Shown here: positions 44,100-56,830 of the stretch, in pieces
How the letters are laid out: each line of letters begins with the position of its first letter
How positions within the stretch are numbered: the stretch's first letter is position 1
Source of the DNA: Gymnogyps californianus
Taxonomy: Eukaryota; Chordata; Aves; Accipitriformes; Cathartidae
DNA length: 64,000 nt
Direction: 5' to 3'
Assembly: GCF_018139145.2 (NCBI RefSeq)
Contig: NC_059471.1
Coordinates: 65,978,020-66,042,019 of the forward strand
Program-made: the position numbers and the translations under genes
The notes under the pieces: model-generated
Database searches by the model: none
Seen by the model: only the letters and a program-made list of their open reading frames with translations
What the model was told of the DNA's origin: nothing

Positions 44100-45900
44100 A
44101 GATGAAAGTAACCCCATGCCAGCCTCATGAGTCTGTGGCTCTTCTTTGTTTCTGTTCCTGGATGGCATCAAAATCAAGGCGTAGGTGCCTGACACGAGGC
44201 TGCACATTAGGGATCTGGATCAAGATGGCCTGAATTCCCTCTGCATCTTTTCCTAGTACCTTGGCATTTCTGAAGGCGTCCTGTACCAGCAGGAAAACAG
44301 CAGGCATAGGTTTGTCGGTAGAATTTATGCCCTCTGTATACAGGCAGCTCCAAATCAGGCCACAGTGATTCTGCTCAGGACCACGTGTGGGTTCAGGTGC
44401 AATCCACTGCTTTGTGTTTTCTTTCGATGAGCTGCGACTTACCCCATATGCCAGGGCACTGCTTGATCATTGAAGATGCCGACGTCTCCCACCTGACAGC
44501 TTTGTGTGTCCTGAACCATCATCCTAGGATTTTGATGCTTAAATAACCTTCTTGAAGTAGATGTCCTGAATGTGGCCCTGAGAGCAAGTGGATTGACAGA
44601 GGATGTTCTTAAATTTAGGAAAGAAGTGTCCAGAGTTATAAGTAAGCACATCCAGGATTTAACTGCTTCTGTGGTTCCCTGATGTGACGCTTCCTTGTTC
44701 CTGTACGTTGTAAATGGGTGATCCTTGCTGTCATGTCCCTGTGATCACAGAATATGTGTGTCACTTGAAATACTGGATCCAACTACTAATTACTCAGATA
44801 TTATCCTTGATTTGCTCTCTCCGGAGTGATGCTGTTGGTCTTATCTGACCAACAAGTAACGATAGATTCTGATAGTGTGGATAACTGAGGATCTTGCTTA
44901 GCTGCAACCGTAAGTTTTGTCAGTCTCTTGTTTCAGACCAATTAATTAGACATGATTACATGAATTTGCTCTTTAAAAGACTCTGCCATAATGTCATGCC
45001 CTGTCAGGAACAATCTGTTTAATGGATCGGTGCTCATTTTGTCATTTTCTGTTCTGTGTCATATGACACAGTATCATACCTCTGCAGGTGAGTTATTGGT
45101 ATCTATGGTGCTGTACTGAGGATTTTTTTTCAAGATGCCTTCGAAGACTTGTTATAATGAGACTCCACAGCAAGTTCTTACTCACACTCATACTAATGAG
45201 AGCCTAACAGTGATGAACTGAACACGAAGGCACGTCTCTTTTTTTCGTCTTGTATATGCATCAGTGTCAGAGAGGTCAGAAACTTGGACGAAGAAATTGC
45301 TGGCTTCTTGCAGCTAAGTTTTGCTGACCCATACCCACTTCTACTGCTGCCTTTTTCATTATTTTATGTCAGTTTAGTTTATACACGTACTATCAGTCCA
45401 TTACTTTGTCGTGCATTGGGTCCTCACCTTCTGCAAAGAGTGAGCAAGGAAACTGGCCTACCTTAGCAATGTTCTTCGGGAGCTGAGTCTCAGTGTCAAA
45501 TGTTATTTACCCAGTGTTTGGTGTGATGCCCACAGCTGAGGTGATGGGACCAATGTGCACCTGAATGGCCTGCTTATGCATTTGTTCAGGTTTGACAAGG
45601 TCTCTGTTATGCTAGGTTTCTGGGGCACAAAACGTGGCATCACTGCATAATTCGGCATAACTGTTTGTTCTCAAAACCACATGAAACTTTGGATACCCTC
45701 TTCCTACGTTGTGCCCTCCTCCTTCTGCATAAAATGAACGCTAGAGGGTGTAACCCACAAGCCTCTCAGCTCTCCAGGGGCCATTCACTGTGGTTAGGAT
45801 TGGCATCACTTTTGGACGCAAATGGTCTTGTCAGTTTACCACCTGTACACTTTTGTGGGTGCTCTGCTTCCTCCTCAGCAGCAGCACCCTCTGCATAGAG
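44100..45900 (-). other. Possible decayed coding relic (unassigned)
   Basis: Several minus-strand segments read like protein in changing frames with frequent stops: 44125-44307, 44439-44651 and about 45400-45560. Their amino-acid mix is balanced, rich in charged and aliphatic residues and not low-complexity. One contains VRHLRLDFDAIQEQKQRR (near 44140-44195). No family is recognised. A fossil DNA transposon or an old retrocopy would fit. Chance would also explain it. Confidence 0.2.
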
Positions 45901-48900
45901 ACCTCTGTGCCTCACCGTACGTCCCAAACCAAGTGACCTTGAATACTATCTCTAACTTCATCTCTCCTCCTCTTCCCCCACCCTAGCCTTTTTTCTGACT
46001 CTAACTCTTCTCAATAAAAATGGAAACTAGCTGCTTAGGCTAACAAATAGCTGGGTTGTTTGCTTGAGGGGTGGGGGGCTGTTTTTCCTAAGGACCACAG
46101 GTTATTCATTGGCTTAGAGCCTCTTAAACCTGCAGCTGGAAGTCTGTGCATTATTTCCTGGGAGCTGGGGCAATCGTTTGTGGCTCTGGGAGGTTGTTCT
46201 GCCCAGTGGTGAGTGCAAAGATCCTTGGTCTTTTCTAAGCCTGCTTCTGACCTCAGCATTCAATATATTCATTGTGCTTTCTGACTGCTCTGTGGAAAAC
46301 CTAAATATGAAAAGAGCAATCAGGAATCAAACGAGCTCAGCACAAGGTACAGGGAGAGAGAGTGCTACAAACATTTGAATGCCGGCTCTGGCACCAGCCC
46401 CCATGCCTTCAGCCACTTCAATAGATTTTCTTTTTTTGCCTTTCTTTCCTGCCTACCAGAGAATAATAAACAGGGCTGTGGTATTAGCCCATGTGTATGT
46501 GCTTACTCATACCTATTTACCATGAGTCTAGTTACTGCTGTCTGCTAGAGTGGTCCAGGGCCTTCTAGATGCTCATTCAGCTAGGCAGCTGTCAAAACCT
46601 GTTGGAAAACAATGACTGGGTGAAACATGTTCATTGCTGGGTTTTTTCAGTTGTGTTTTCACAAGGAATTATATTTGGTGTTTCACTGAAAAGCTCTGTT
46701 CTCCAGAGTAGAGTTTTGATGGGAAATTTAGATTATCTCTAAAATTTTTCCCTTTTCCTATTTCCAATGAGTATTTTCCTATTTTGAAATTACTTTTTTA
46801 TTTCATTTTTCTAAATTCAAATGCTATTTATTTTTCCCATGAAAAGTGTCAGTTTAAGCAAAACCCACATGTAAGGGAATCTTTTTTTAATTATTTCAGA
46901 CATTTCTATGCTCCCTTCTAGTTATCTCTTTAAAATGATAGCAAGTTCTATCAGGCTCCCACGTAAACAGTTTCAGCAGGAAGAACTGGCTCTTTAAAAA
47001 TATTTAGTTATGTTTTTGAAGATGCTCCAAGAATAGTCTTGTTGACTCCACCAAAGCCTACAGCTTCCTTTTGGAGCAGGCCTTGAATGAGGGTACCACG
47101 CAGCCCTCCGTGCAGACTCGGCATTGATGCCTTGCTGAAGGTCTAAGGTGCTACTTCAGGGAAGTAAACAGGCAGGTGCTTCATGTTAAAGTTAGGTCTC
47201 TCAGAGTTAAGATGGAGGCTTTAAGCTGTCCAGCTCATGTGCTGACAGCAGCAAAGACGCAGCCAAACTGACTGCAACTGCTCAGGACTGTGCTTTTCAC
47301 TTGGACGATTATCCTCTATTGCAAACCCTTTTACTAGATCTTCATTGCTCTCGGGGCCGGTTTGTTGTGTTTGTGTGTGTTGCAGTCAGACTTCTGCCTT
47401 CCTGTAATCATGCTCTCAACACCCACTGTCCCAGAACTGAGCTTCTGGGCCACTCCAACCACAAGCTGCCTGGTGGGGCAGTACTGACACACAGCCCTTG
47501 CTCCCAGAGCGATGCTCAGAGCATTCCTCGGCACAATTTCCTCACGTGAAGTGTGGCCACAGCCATGAAGACCCATCAGATTTTTCCAAGCCATGTTCAT
47601 TATTAAGTACTTTGCTGGATCAGAGCTAAATGTTTAATAAAACCCACTATGAAATAACAAGCAGAATCGCATGCTTTCAGGGCTACTGTAGACTACCTGC
47701 ATTCAAAGAATGATGACAGTAACTGCATCTTTTTATTCCACGCGTATTCTGCCAGGGTGTCTAAAAGTGCCGTGTGCATTGCTGGTGTTTATACTGATTT
47801 CTCATCCCCAGTATTTACCTCTCAAAGTACTGAATATTTCATTCCAAAAAGTTGCAGTGGTAGAGGATTTTGGTCTTTGCCAGCTTCTTGTATAGCAGAA
47901 ATCATTTCTTACATAATTGGCTCGCAAAGTAGGAAGTCTCTGCAATTTTTAAAGAGCAGAATTTCTCTAAAAACTTATGTGATATGACCAAAACATTAAC
48001 ATTTCATTCAGAGAATTTGTTAACCTGAGTAAGCTGCCTTTCAGACTACAAATTCATGTTTAAATAGCAAACAAAGGAAAAAAAACCAGCCTAGAGAGGT
48101 CAGTGCTTTGTATCTAATATGCTATTGCAGTTTACTTTTGTTCTGGTAAGCAGATGCTTTGAAAACTGTTCAGCTGCAGTTCAGACAAAGGTCAATATCA
48201 GGGCCAGTCAATATATCATACAAAGCTCCAAATCAATATCCTATGAAAGGAGGCTCAGCACCTTCTGCCTAAAAAAGTGTCTAAAATAGAACTTACTTCT
48301 CAGACTCAAGCTGTCCTGGGGGATTTCCTTCTTCGTGTTCCCGCTGGAGGAGCCCATCATGATATTGCAGTAATTGGTAATCTTTTAACCACCTATCCAT
48401 GTACTGAATTTTGTGATTTAAGTGAACATATTGATAACCAGCCTTTGCTTTTTTGTGCATAAATGTTAGGGTACCAGGCTTATATTTTCCACATAAAAGA
48501 TCAGCAACTTTATTACCTGCAAAAGGTGGTTATTAGGGTCTAAGACTAGAATTCATCATAGTAAGTATGGTTATTTACTTTATACATTTATGCAGTATAT
48601 CAGCCACAGCTTTGACAGGGCTCTGCAATTTTTTTTCACACGAAGGCATTCAAATCCAAGAAATATATTCATACCTGCTGTCAACAAGTGCAACTCCCTT
48701 GGAAAGCTCTGAGCCAATTTCAGCAGTGACGTGAACGGCAGCATAAATTTTAGGTCTAAATTGGTCAGAAAATATGTGAAAGTGGGCATAATTTGCATGC
48801 TGAGGACTGAAAGAGGAAAAGTAGCTAGCAAAAAAGAGTGCAATTAAGTGGAGGGGGAATAGAGGATCTACTGGCATGAGTGTAGCGCATCGAATTTGAT

Positions 48901-49569
48901 TCTGAATTCAGACAACTACAAGCAAATGTAAATGTTATACTTAATGCAACTAGCTATTTATAGTGGAGCGAACACACTTTCTGTACCTGTTATGCTCATT
49001 GCTATGCTAAAGGATGGACTAGAGTATGTCATGCCTAGGCTGGCAAACTTTCAGCACATACCTGTATGTATGTGCAGAATAGGTTTCCCAGTTCCCCAGT
49101 GGGCTCTATACTATGAGCGCAAACATAGTAACTCTTTATGGAAGGGAAGTCTTGAGAAATGAAAAAAAATTGTCTTGGTCACCTTGAATATGTTTCAGGG
49201 GTCTTTTGCTTAAAGCAGCCTTTCCTGTATTCCAGGCTGTTGTGATAGATCATGGAAGGGATGTTTGTCACAGAAGCATCACTTCTTTGGTACCTGCCGA
49301 AGGGAAATGGCTGAGAACTGTGTTATGAAATGAAGGCAGTATTCAGACTGCCAACAGGAACTGCTCAGCTTGGGTGCTGCTGTGCTTCCAGGCAGCCCCT
49401 GGCCCAGCAGGATGATTCAGTGCATCTGAGGCAGACATCTCATTTCCAAATACAATAGGTGGGGAAAGGTGGCCACCTCTGAAATCATTCAAAGCAGCTA
49501 GGACCCTATCTCTCTCCACTGCCTGAGCAGGTCACTGAAACTCCCACCTACCAGTCACCTGGGAAACCT
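45901..49569. other. Non-coding DNA, no gene recognised
   Basis: AT-rich unique sequence. Frames at 47301-47600 and 48580-48877 overlap in several registers and carry no domain. An ancestral-repeat trace at 47603 is listed separately. Confidence 0.45.
47603..47626. repeat. Trace of an ancient amniote repeat
   Basis: TAAGTACTTTGCTGGATCAG followed by AGC matches 'AAGTGCTTTGCTGGATCAGGGCC' of the old amniote repeat also traced near 16980. Confidence 0.5.
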
Positions 49570-49830
49570 CTCAGTTTAGATCTGAACAAGTGTTGAACCT
49601 GTCACCTTCATCCACTTGAAATCCAGAGCACTAAGTCCTCTCTTGAGAGCAAGCAGCTAATGATGGAGGAGGAAGAGGCAGCAACCACTTCAGAATAACT
49701 TCATTGTTTGAACACTCTTACAAGAAGTGGGAAACATGGATTTTAAGCCTTTCTCAGACTGAAGGGGTTTGAACCGCAATTCCCTTTTCCTCGGAGCTTA
49801 TCCTACCCATCAAGCTAGAGAAGTTCTTCA
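49570..49830 (-). repeat. Possible tRNA-derived ancient SINE fragments
   Basis: Two segments read like an inverted tRNA-type promoter region. GTGTTGAACCTGTCACCTTC (about 49591) is followed by AGAGCACTAAGTCC, and GGGGTTTGAACCGCAATTCC (about 49764) by TATCCTACCCATCAAGCTAG. The GTTTGAACC core is the complement of a degenerate tRNA B-box (GGTTCAAAC). This pattern is shared by several old amniote SINEs, but no family can be named from these pieces. Confidence 0.3.
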
Positions 49831-52800
49831 TTCTGCTCACTATGTGAGGCCATGGAGCAGAGAGACAATAGGTAAGAGGGAGCTTGATTTTGCAGCCCGT
49901 TGGTGAGGGCAGGCATGAGAGAGTCCTGAGGCTTGGTCCCAGCTGTCACTGCTGTTTAAGTATTCTTTACTGTTAATTTTTAATACAGGCACTCATACAG
50001 TCAAGCAGCCATGGTTGACAGACTGTAGAGACTGTAGTGTTTAATTCTGCCTGAATTTGTATTAAGCACCAAAAACGTGTGAACCAAATACTGCCCTAAG
50101 CCCTGAACTTATCACACCCAACGATAAGCATCTAGCTGAGACTGTAGCAGCATAGTTGCCTAATTAGGAGCAGAGTTGTTCGAGGCCTTCTGCAAAGGCA
50201 ATTGAGAGAGAAAGGAAACCTCTGGAGCAAAAGTGAGTCTGTTCTTCATCTGAATCACATTCTGGAAGTGCCTGTTCTTCTCTGTTGATTACGAAGGGAG
50301 CCTAGGATGACGATGTTCCACAAATAAGCCTCTCAGTTGAATTTAGCGTGCCCAAATCACAGGAATATCATTTCTTTCTCCGGTTGTTTTGCAGTTTATT
50401 GCTGTTAGTTTCCTTTGTGTCCACCTCAGAGTGGTGCGCACCTCTGGAGAAGGATACAGTGGAATCATCTAGATTCAACCTCAGTGCAAAGACTGCTACT
50501 TAGCACCAACCTTTTAAGGTGACATAGGAAGTTTTTAACCTTCCCTTTACCCCAGGGAGCTTGTGCACAGCAGAGCTCTCACTCTTTCATAAAACCAGCA
50601 CACCAAGAACAGATCCCATTGGAAAGATACACTGCATAGTCAGTCCTGAAATGTAATGTCAGTCAGCTAGTCTGCCTGCTTTTATATCATTAAATGCATC
50701 TTCTCCATCAAAGCATTGTGCAATTTCAAAGTGTAAAATGCATTCATCATGCTCTTTTTTTTTCACCTGAGAACATTTCATTATTCCAAACAGTGGCTCT
50801 CCTAAAAAGCAAGAAGTCCTAGAAAGGTAGGGACAAAGTATGCAACACTGCTGGCCTGCTGGTGTAGCTTGTGGAGTGGTGTGTAGTGGATAACCGCAGA
50901 AATCCACTTTGAGGTTCTGTCTTACTTGTTTTCTGTATTTTATGACCTAGAAGAAACAAACTTCATATTATTAATGTGCTTATTTAAGAAAGGTTGCCAA
51001 TACCAGAGAGGAAGAAACTCATTGCTGTGAGAATATAAACTGGTAGAGTACCATTTAGCCAAATACATAGAGGAAAGATACCCTCAAGTGCAGGTATTCA
51101 AAGGGATATCTGTATTACAGACTGAACCCTATGGATAGTTCTGGGGCCATAAGATCTTTTTGTGGCAGACACTGCATCTTCCTATATGCTTCCAAAAGCC
51201 CTTGTTTCTGGCTGGGGCCTCATGTCATTATTGTAGCAGTAATGACAGCAAAACCAAAATTAGGCTGCTATAGATTATTTTAATTTTTTTCTGAGATGTG
51301 CCTTTTAGGAGCTTTGAGTGGAGAAACAACATTTTGTGACTGTAATCCAGAATATATACAACTAGACACTGTCCCAAAAGAAAGACTTGTAAAAATCATA
51401 CAGATGTCTTCAGTCCTCACCACTGGTGTAATTGGCCTGTCCTTCCACCAGTGGAGCTTAAGGGAAACTCTGGCTATGCAGGGGTATTTTTCTTTTTCCT
51501 AAATAACAGAGCAAATAACAATTGTAGGGGAAATGGTGTTTGATGGTGAAGACCATATTAAATTGGGGTTAGCCGGCCTCAGCAAACTGATAGAGACAGT
51601 GAGAAGGCTTGCCATTTTTGTTTGGGAAAGGCTTCAGTAATAATGTGCCAGAAATGACTCATCAGCCTTTATATCTCTCTGTGCAGCGGTTTTCACCTTT
51701 CTCATTCAAAGGGGACGTTAACCTGTTAGTGAGAACTGAATAAAGGTCATGTAACTTGAGTTCTCTGATGGTCTCCAAGTATTCATCACCGTCTTTCATG
51801 ACAGTAATGATCCTATCATCCAGGGTAAACTATGCATAACCTAACTGGCCCAGGGAAACTCCTGGAGGAGCTGATTACGACACAACTACCGTCTCCCTTC
51901 AGATAGTCTGCCATGTACAGTTACTTCTACTACAGTCTGAACACAAAATTTGAGGCTTTTTTCATTTCTACTGCCATTGGGATTTAGGAGTTGTGCTTTT
52001 GACAAATTTTCCTAGGATGATATATACCTTTGTAATATTCAGATGAGATGATTGACTGTATGTCTTCCCAAAATCATTCACAGGTTTTGAAGGTGAACCA
52101 TGCTTTTTGCTGATCAGTCCAAGAGCCATGGCAACAGTGTGTGCCTGTTCATTTCACTGTATCGGTTGACTTTATTCCAAAAATAAGTAGCACTGTTTGG
52201 AGAGGAAGTACTAGGGAAGAAGCAAGGACGTACTTATTTAATCTATAACACAGATACCTCTTGTTATGGGTAAAGAAAACACAGAGCCTCTCTGATTTTC
52301 CTTAAACCTCCTCCCTCTTCTATGTTACCTTTAAAACCCTTCAAAACTATGACAGTAAAAAACTAGGACCAATGTGTTCCCTTCTGTATTATCTAATTTA
52401 AATGTGAGTTTGAACAATTATTCACATTGATAACTTCAGGTTAAATCCACCAGCCTTGCCAGAAAACTCAGATAGAGAAGCAGCAAAGGTACCAGCTGAA
52501 CGCTAGTCTAAGTGGGGAATTTCCCCCTAGGGCACAGTTTTCCCCTCATTTGAGATCTCTTCCATACTGGTAGGGGTGATTTTACCTATGGATTCTGGCA
52601 GCTTCCCTTCTCATTGTTTTGTTGTGCCAGTGTGTTATGGGAATGTTTAATTTCATTTAGCAGTTCTTGTTTCCTGTTACAAATTTTCAGATTATTTTAC
52701 CAGCATTATGTAGTAATTAACACATCACCTTCTGTGTGGAGAGCTGAAAAGATTACATTTTAACTGATAGGATCAATTCAGGAAGAGGCTCTTTCTCTCT

Positions 52801-53019
52801 CTAAAAGTAGCTATTCCAAAAAAGTATACTGAAGTTATCAATAATGTAATAATCTGTGTACTAATTCAGTCTGTGGTTTCATCTTTATTATTATTGCTGT
52901 TACTGTTGTTATTAATCACTACAGTTGCTTTTTACTGCTTTCTTTACTGTACTTAGGTGTCGTTACCTCTTGCATCTCTGTGAATAAGCTTTGCTCTCCC
53001 GATCCCATAAAACTCAGTG
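49831..53019. other. Non-coding DNA, no gene recognised
   Basis: Unique AT-rich sequence. The minus-strand frame at 50659-50907 is the longest open frame here and has no domain. No repeat is recognised. Confidence 0.45.
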
Positions 53020-53260
53020 TCTCTGTCTACACTACCCTGAGCTGTCCTGGGACAGCTGTGAGCATACAGCATTGGACCTCCTGCCAGCTTTCCATCCCTA
53101 CGGCTGCTCCACGCGTAGCCTGGGGATGGCAGCAGGGCCATGCCTGGCTGGGCACGCTCGGGCAGGGAGGATGCTGCGCAGCACCGAGAGCTTGCTCCCG
53201 CTGCGCCAAAGGCTGCACTTGCAGGTTCAGAAATCAGAGAGCGGGTAGGGTTATGCCAGC
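53020..53260. other. Isolated GC-rich patch with several CpGs
   Basis: About 240 bases of raised GC content with clustered CpGs (CACGCGTAGCC, GCACGCTCGGGC, GCTGCGCAGCACCGAG) inside AT-rich DNA. Open frames of 63-99 codons lie on both strands, but none is recognisable. It could be a weak CpG island, a lone exon or a GC-rich insertion. It is too short to be a typical promoter island. Confidence 0.4.
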
Positions 53261-56200
53261 AGCCTCAGGATCTCTGTAAAGGTGGTAAAATCCTAAAGCC
53301 ACTGATGTGCTCGTTGGTGTCAGGATTTAATCCAAAGTCTTTCTCGTGATGTAAAAGCTGGATTGGCTTCCACACAGCGGTTCTGAAGGCAGAGGTCTGT
53401 ACTCAGGCAGGATCTGCCACGTGATCCTTCCTATTAGGAAATTTTGGCTTATTATAATCTATGGATTTTTTTCAGGCACAAGGTCACTCCCACACCTCTT
53501 CTGTCACAGTCTGTTCTCTCTGTATGGCTATGTGCATGACAAACAATGTCCCATTGTTTTGTGACTCCACTGTGCTTCAGTAATGAAGATTATAGGTTCT
53601 CCTCCAATGCCTGGCAACCTGGTTTTTGTTTTTAGGCCTCCTGTAATGGTGCATAGACATTTACAGGAATTTTATCTTTATCTACATACCAGTGTTTATT
53701 TAGCTCCTTTATTTGATACTGTTATTTTTATACAACGTTCCCCCTATGATCTTATCCATATTACATGCATTTTAGTTGTTTTATGAGCTTTAGAGAGTTA
53801 CTTTTGTATTCCTCAATCTATCTGTAACTGTTATAGCTTTTATCCTTGAGTGTTACTAATTCTAAAAAGTGCCATTACCTTTGAATCTCCAACAGATGTC
53901 TTAATAGGACCTCAGTGCTTCTCAGCACCTGTTTCTTCCCACTCCTGGTTTAAGTAAACACACATAATAATTAGTTTTCCAAGCCAGTAATCTGGTTTCA
54001 TTTTGATTAGGCAAAAATCTACACTTGCTGTACAGGTGTTCTCTGTTAAAGAGGAGCCCAAATACCTTACAAATATAGTTATGTTCTCTTTCTACCACTT
54101 TCCCCCTAAGTGGCAACCTTGACATCTCCTGCCCTTCCCATCCCATTTATATGGTCCCATGCAAAGAACTGTCAGAGGAAACTACCTGGAGGCCTGCAGC
54201 ATCAGTGTTTGATAATATGAGCATAACTCCTAGATTTCTGCCATTCTGTCTGTCATTAGTATCAATCTATACCTAAGAGCACAGACACCTGCTCTGTCTA
54301 CAAATCTAGACATTAAACGAGATCCATGGCCTGCATAGCATAAGTCATGGAAGTACTGATATTTCTACATGACTGAAATCACTATTGCAAAAACTCATCT
54401 GTATCAGAACACTTTCTTGGAAAGTCCTCTTTGAGATAGAAGGCACGTTTGCTTTCTTCTGCCTGTCCAGTGAAGTGGGCTTGTTTTGCAGCACCCTTGT
54501 TGGCCTTCCAGGGACTTTTTACAAAGTCAAGGCTGCCAGACCATGTGGGAATAAATGCCTAGAGTGTGAAGATTCAGTAGATTGAACAGTGAATTTGACA
54601 TATCAAGAACAGATACAAACCAGTCATTTTTATGCAGAAGACTTTTTTAGAGCTTCTTTGGCCCAAACAGAGTGTCAAATCAGTTCACATTTCTTTGACT
54701 TGATTGGAAGAATTTCAGTGTCCTTATCAAGAGCTCAATAGTTTCCCAACCTGGTTAAATTTGCAACAGTATTATAACCATAGACAATAAATGAGCTAGA
54801 TGAAAAATGGTTCAAAAGCTGGGCTTCAAGCTTCCCAAAAGTATCCTAGACATCTTCTACCATGACAAATAGTTAAGATACCGTAATACAGATGAGACCT
54901 ATGCCAAAACTGAATCTACTCTGTGTACTTAAGTAGCAACAGAGAAGGGGGAACTTTACTTACATAAACTGACATGACTGTCAGCATACAAAAGTATGAC
55001 ATTTATAAGCATTTGTTCACTAGAGAAAATAGAAAATAAGTAGTATTCATGCCCCAAGATAGCTCTGGAGAATAAATTGATAGAAAAAAGGTAAGAGTTG
55101 GGTTTTACAGCACGCTGGAGATCAAAGCTTCATGCATGTTGGTGGTTTGATGGGGTGCTTTCTGTAATAGGTATGCCATTACAGAATATTAGAGATTTAC
55201 ATTAGCTAGAAGTATGTAGAAAAGAAAGAGGTACTGAAGGGAGGAGGATGAGATATGTTGTTCAGCTGAAGAGAGGCCTAACCTTCTATTCTGTACCTGT
55301 GAAAGAGCCTTTTCAAATTTATGATCACAGAATAAATACATGAATATATATTTGAACACTTGCACTTTCAGCCTCTTTGCTGATGGCCATAGCCCAGGAA
55401 AACAGGCTGGTGCCCAGAGTTGAATTGTGAGTGCAGAACATGAATGTTTCAAATGTCCAAATAGCTGAAAATCACAGTGGAAAAATATTTTGGTAATAAT
55501 GCAGATTACAAAGCACAACATTACAGTGCATTCCCCAGATCAAAAGAAGTGCAATAAAACCAGCAGGACATATACACTTCTAAATAAACACATACAATAC
55601 CTAACTTTAAAAGAACTGAAGGTGTTTGGGAGTCTGTGAAGTAGAGTTCTCTTCAAGGAAACCTATCACCAGCCCTAGCTACAGATAATGGCTTCATCTC
55701 GGTGTGTATTTTTGAGTCAACAATAAAAGCAAATCTAAGGCTTCTTAGGGCTAAAGATTTGTGGTCTTCTTCTGGTTGCTTCATGCATCACTAAGCAATG
55801 TAAGACCATATTGGTCCCTGAGGATTTCTCCTTTCAAGACTACTTTGATGTATACTGCCAATTTAGTAGTTCATACTGCAGGTTTGATCTAGAAACAAGA
55901 TCAAGAAACAAGAGTCCTCTTTCTAACTTTGGGACCACGGTATATAGCCTGTATATATTCTACAAAGCCAAGGACTGGTGCAATTGCTCAGTTTATGTAG
56001 TGTTGCTGGACACTCTTGAAGTTCCCCACTGAAGACCTGGTGTGGCAGCAGCTGGCAGGTGTCCAAGGCTTTTACTCCCTGGTCTTCCCTTGTTCCACCT
56101 ACACTGCTGATGGTTTTCCAGAATCAGAGAGTCCTTTGGTGGGATTTACATCATCTCATTCTAGATGTCCACATCTGAACTTGTTCCCTCCAGGTCTCTT

Positions 56201-56549
56201 CATATCCAGTGAAGAAAAATAGGTGTAGTTCTAGAGAACTACATTTTAGACATGTACTTTAGGAAGAAATCCGTCATGCCCTTGAAAATATCTTTCTTTC
56301 CACTGACTTTACAGAGGGTTCAGATCACCAGCTCAGATGCAAACTGAGAACACAGACTTTTGGCAAGGTGCATCCCACTCAGTTTGTCTGTATGTATTTT
56401 GAATCCTAGAACCATCTGCAACTCAATTCTGATTATCTGAAAATAAGAAAATGGTGTGTCGTGTTTCAGTTTCTTCAATGCAGGTCATCCAAATGGCCAT
56501 TCTTTGGCAGCTATTTCACTTCCCAGCATTGCTTGCAGTGCTACTGTTA
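53261..56549. other. Non-coding DNA, no gene recognised
   Basis: AT-rich unique sequence. The minus-strand frame 55189-55521 (110 codons) starts from a common ATG and shows no domain. No repeat is recognised with confidence. Confidence 0.45.
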
Positions 56550-56830
56550 AATTAAGCCCAGCTGCTTCCTTTTCTCTTCGTTGACCTTCTAGCAATTACC
56601 CTGTTCTCTTTATTACGCCTTATTTTAATGTCAACAGTTTTATGCCAGAGCTCAATCATTTGGATGCTCGAATGACTTCACAGAAGACTAAGAATGAGAA
56701 AAACGTCCCTTTAATACATTTAGATGGAAATTATAGTAGATAATTAACTTTAAAACACATTTGTGTAAGTAAGATTTACTGAGTCCATACACCCAAACCA
56801 AACGTAATTAAAGTTATTCCATTCATTACT
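56550..56830. promoter_or_regulatory. Candidate conserved non-coding element
   Basis: Unique AT-rich block with TCTAGCAATTACCCTG (near 56588), GTAGATAATTAACTTT (near 56736) and CCAAACGTAATTAAAG (near 56797). The homeodomain-type cores are dense, and there is no open frame or repeat signature. Confidence 0.3.
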
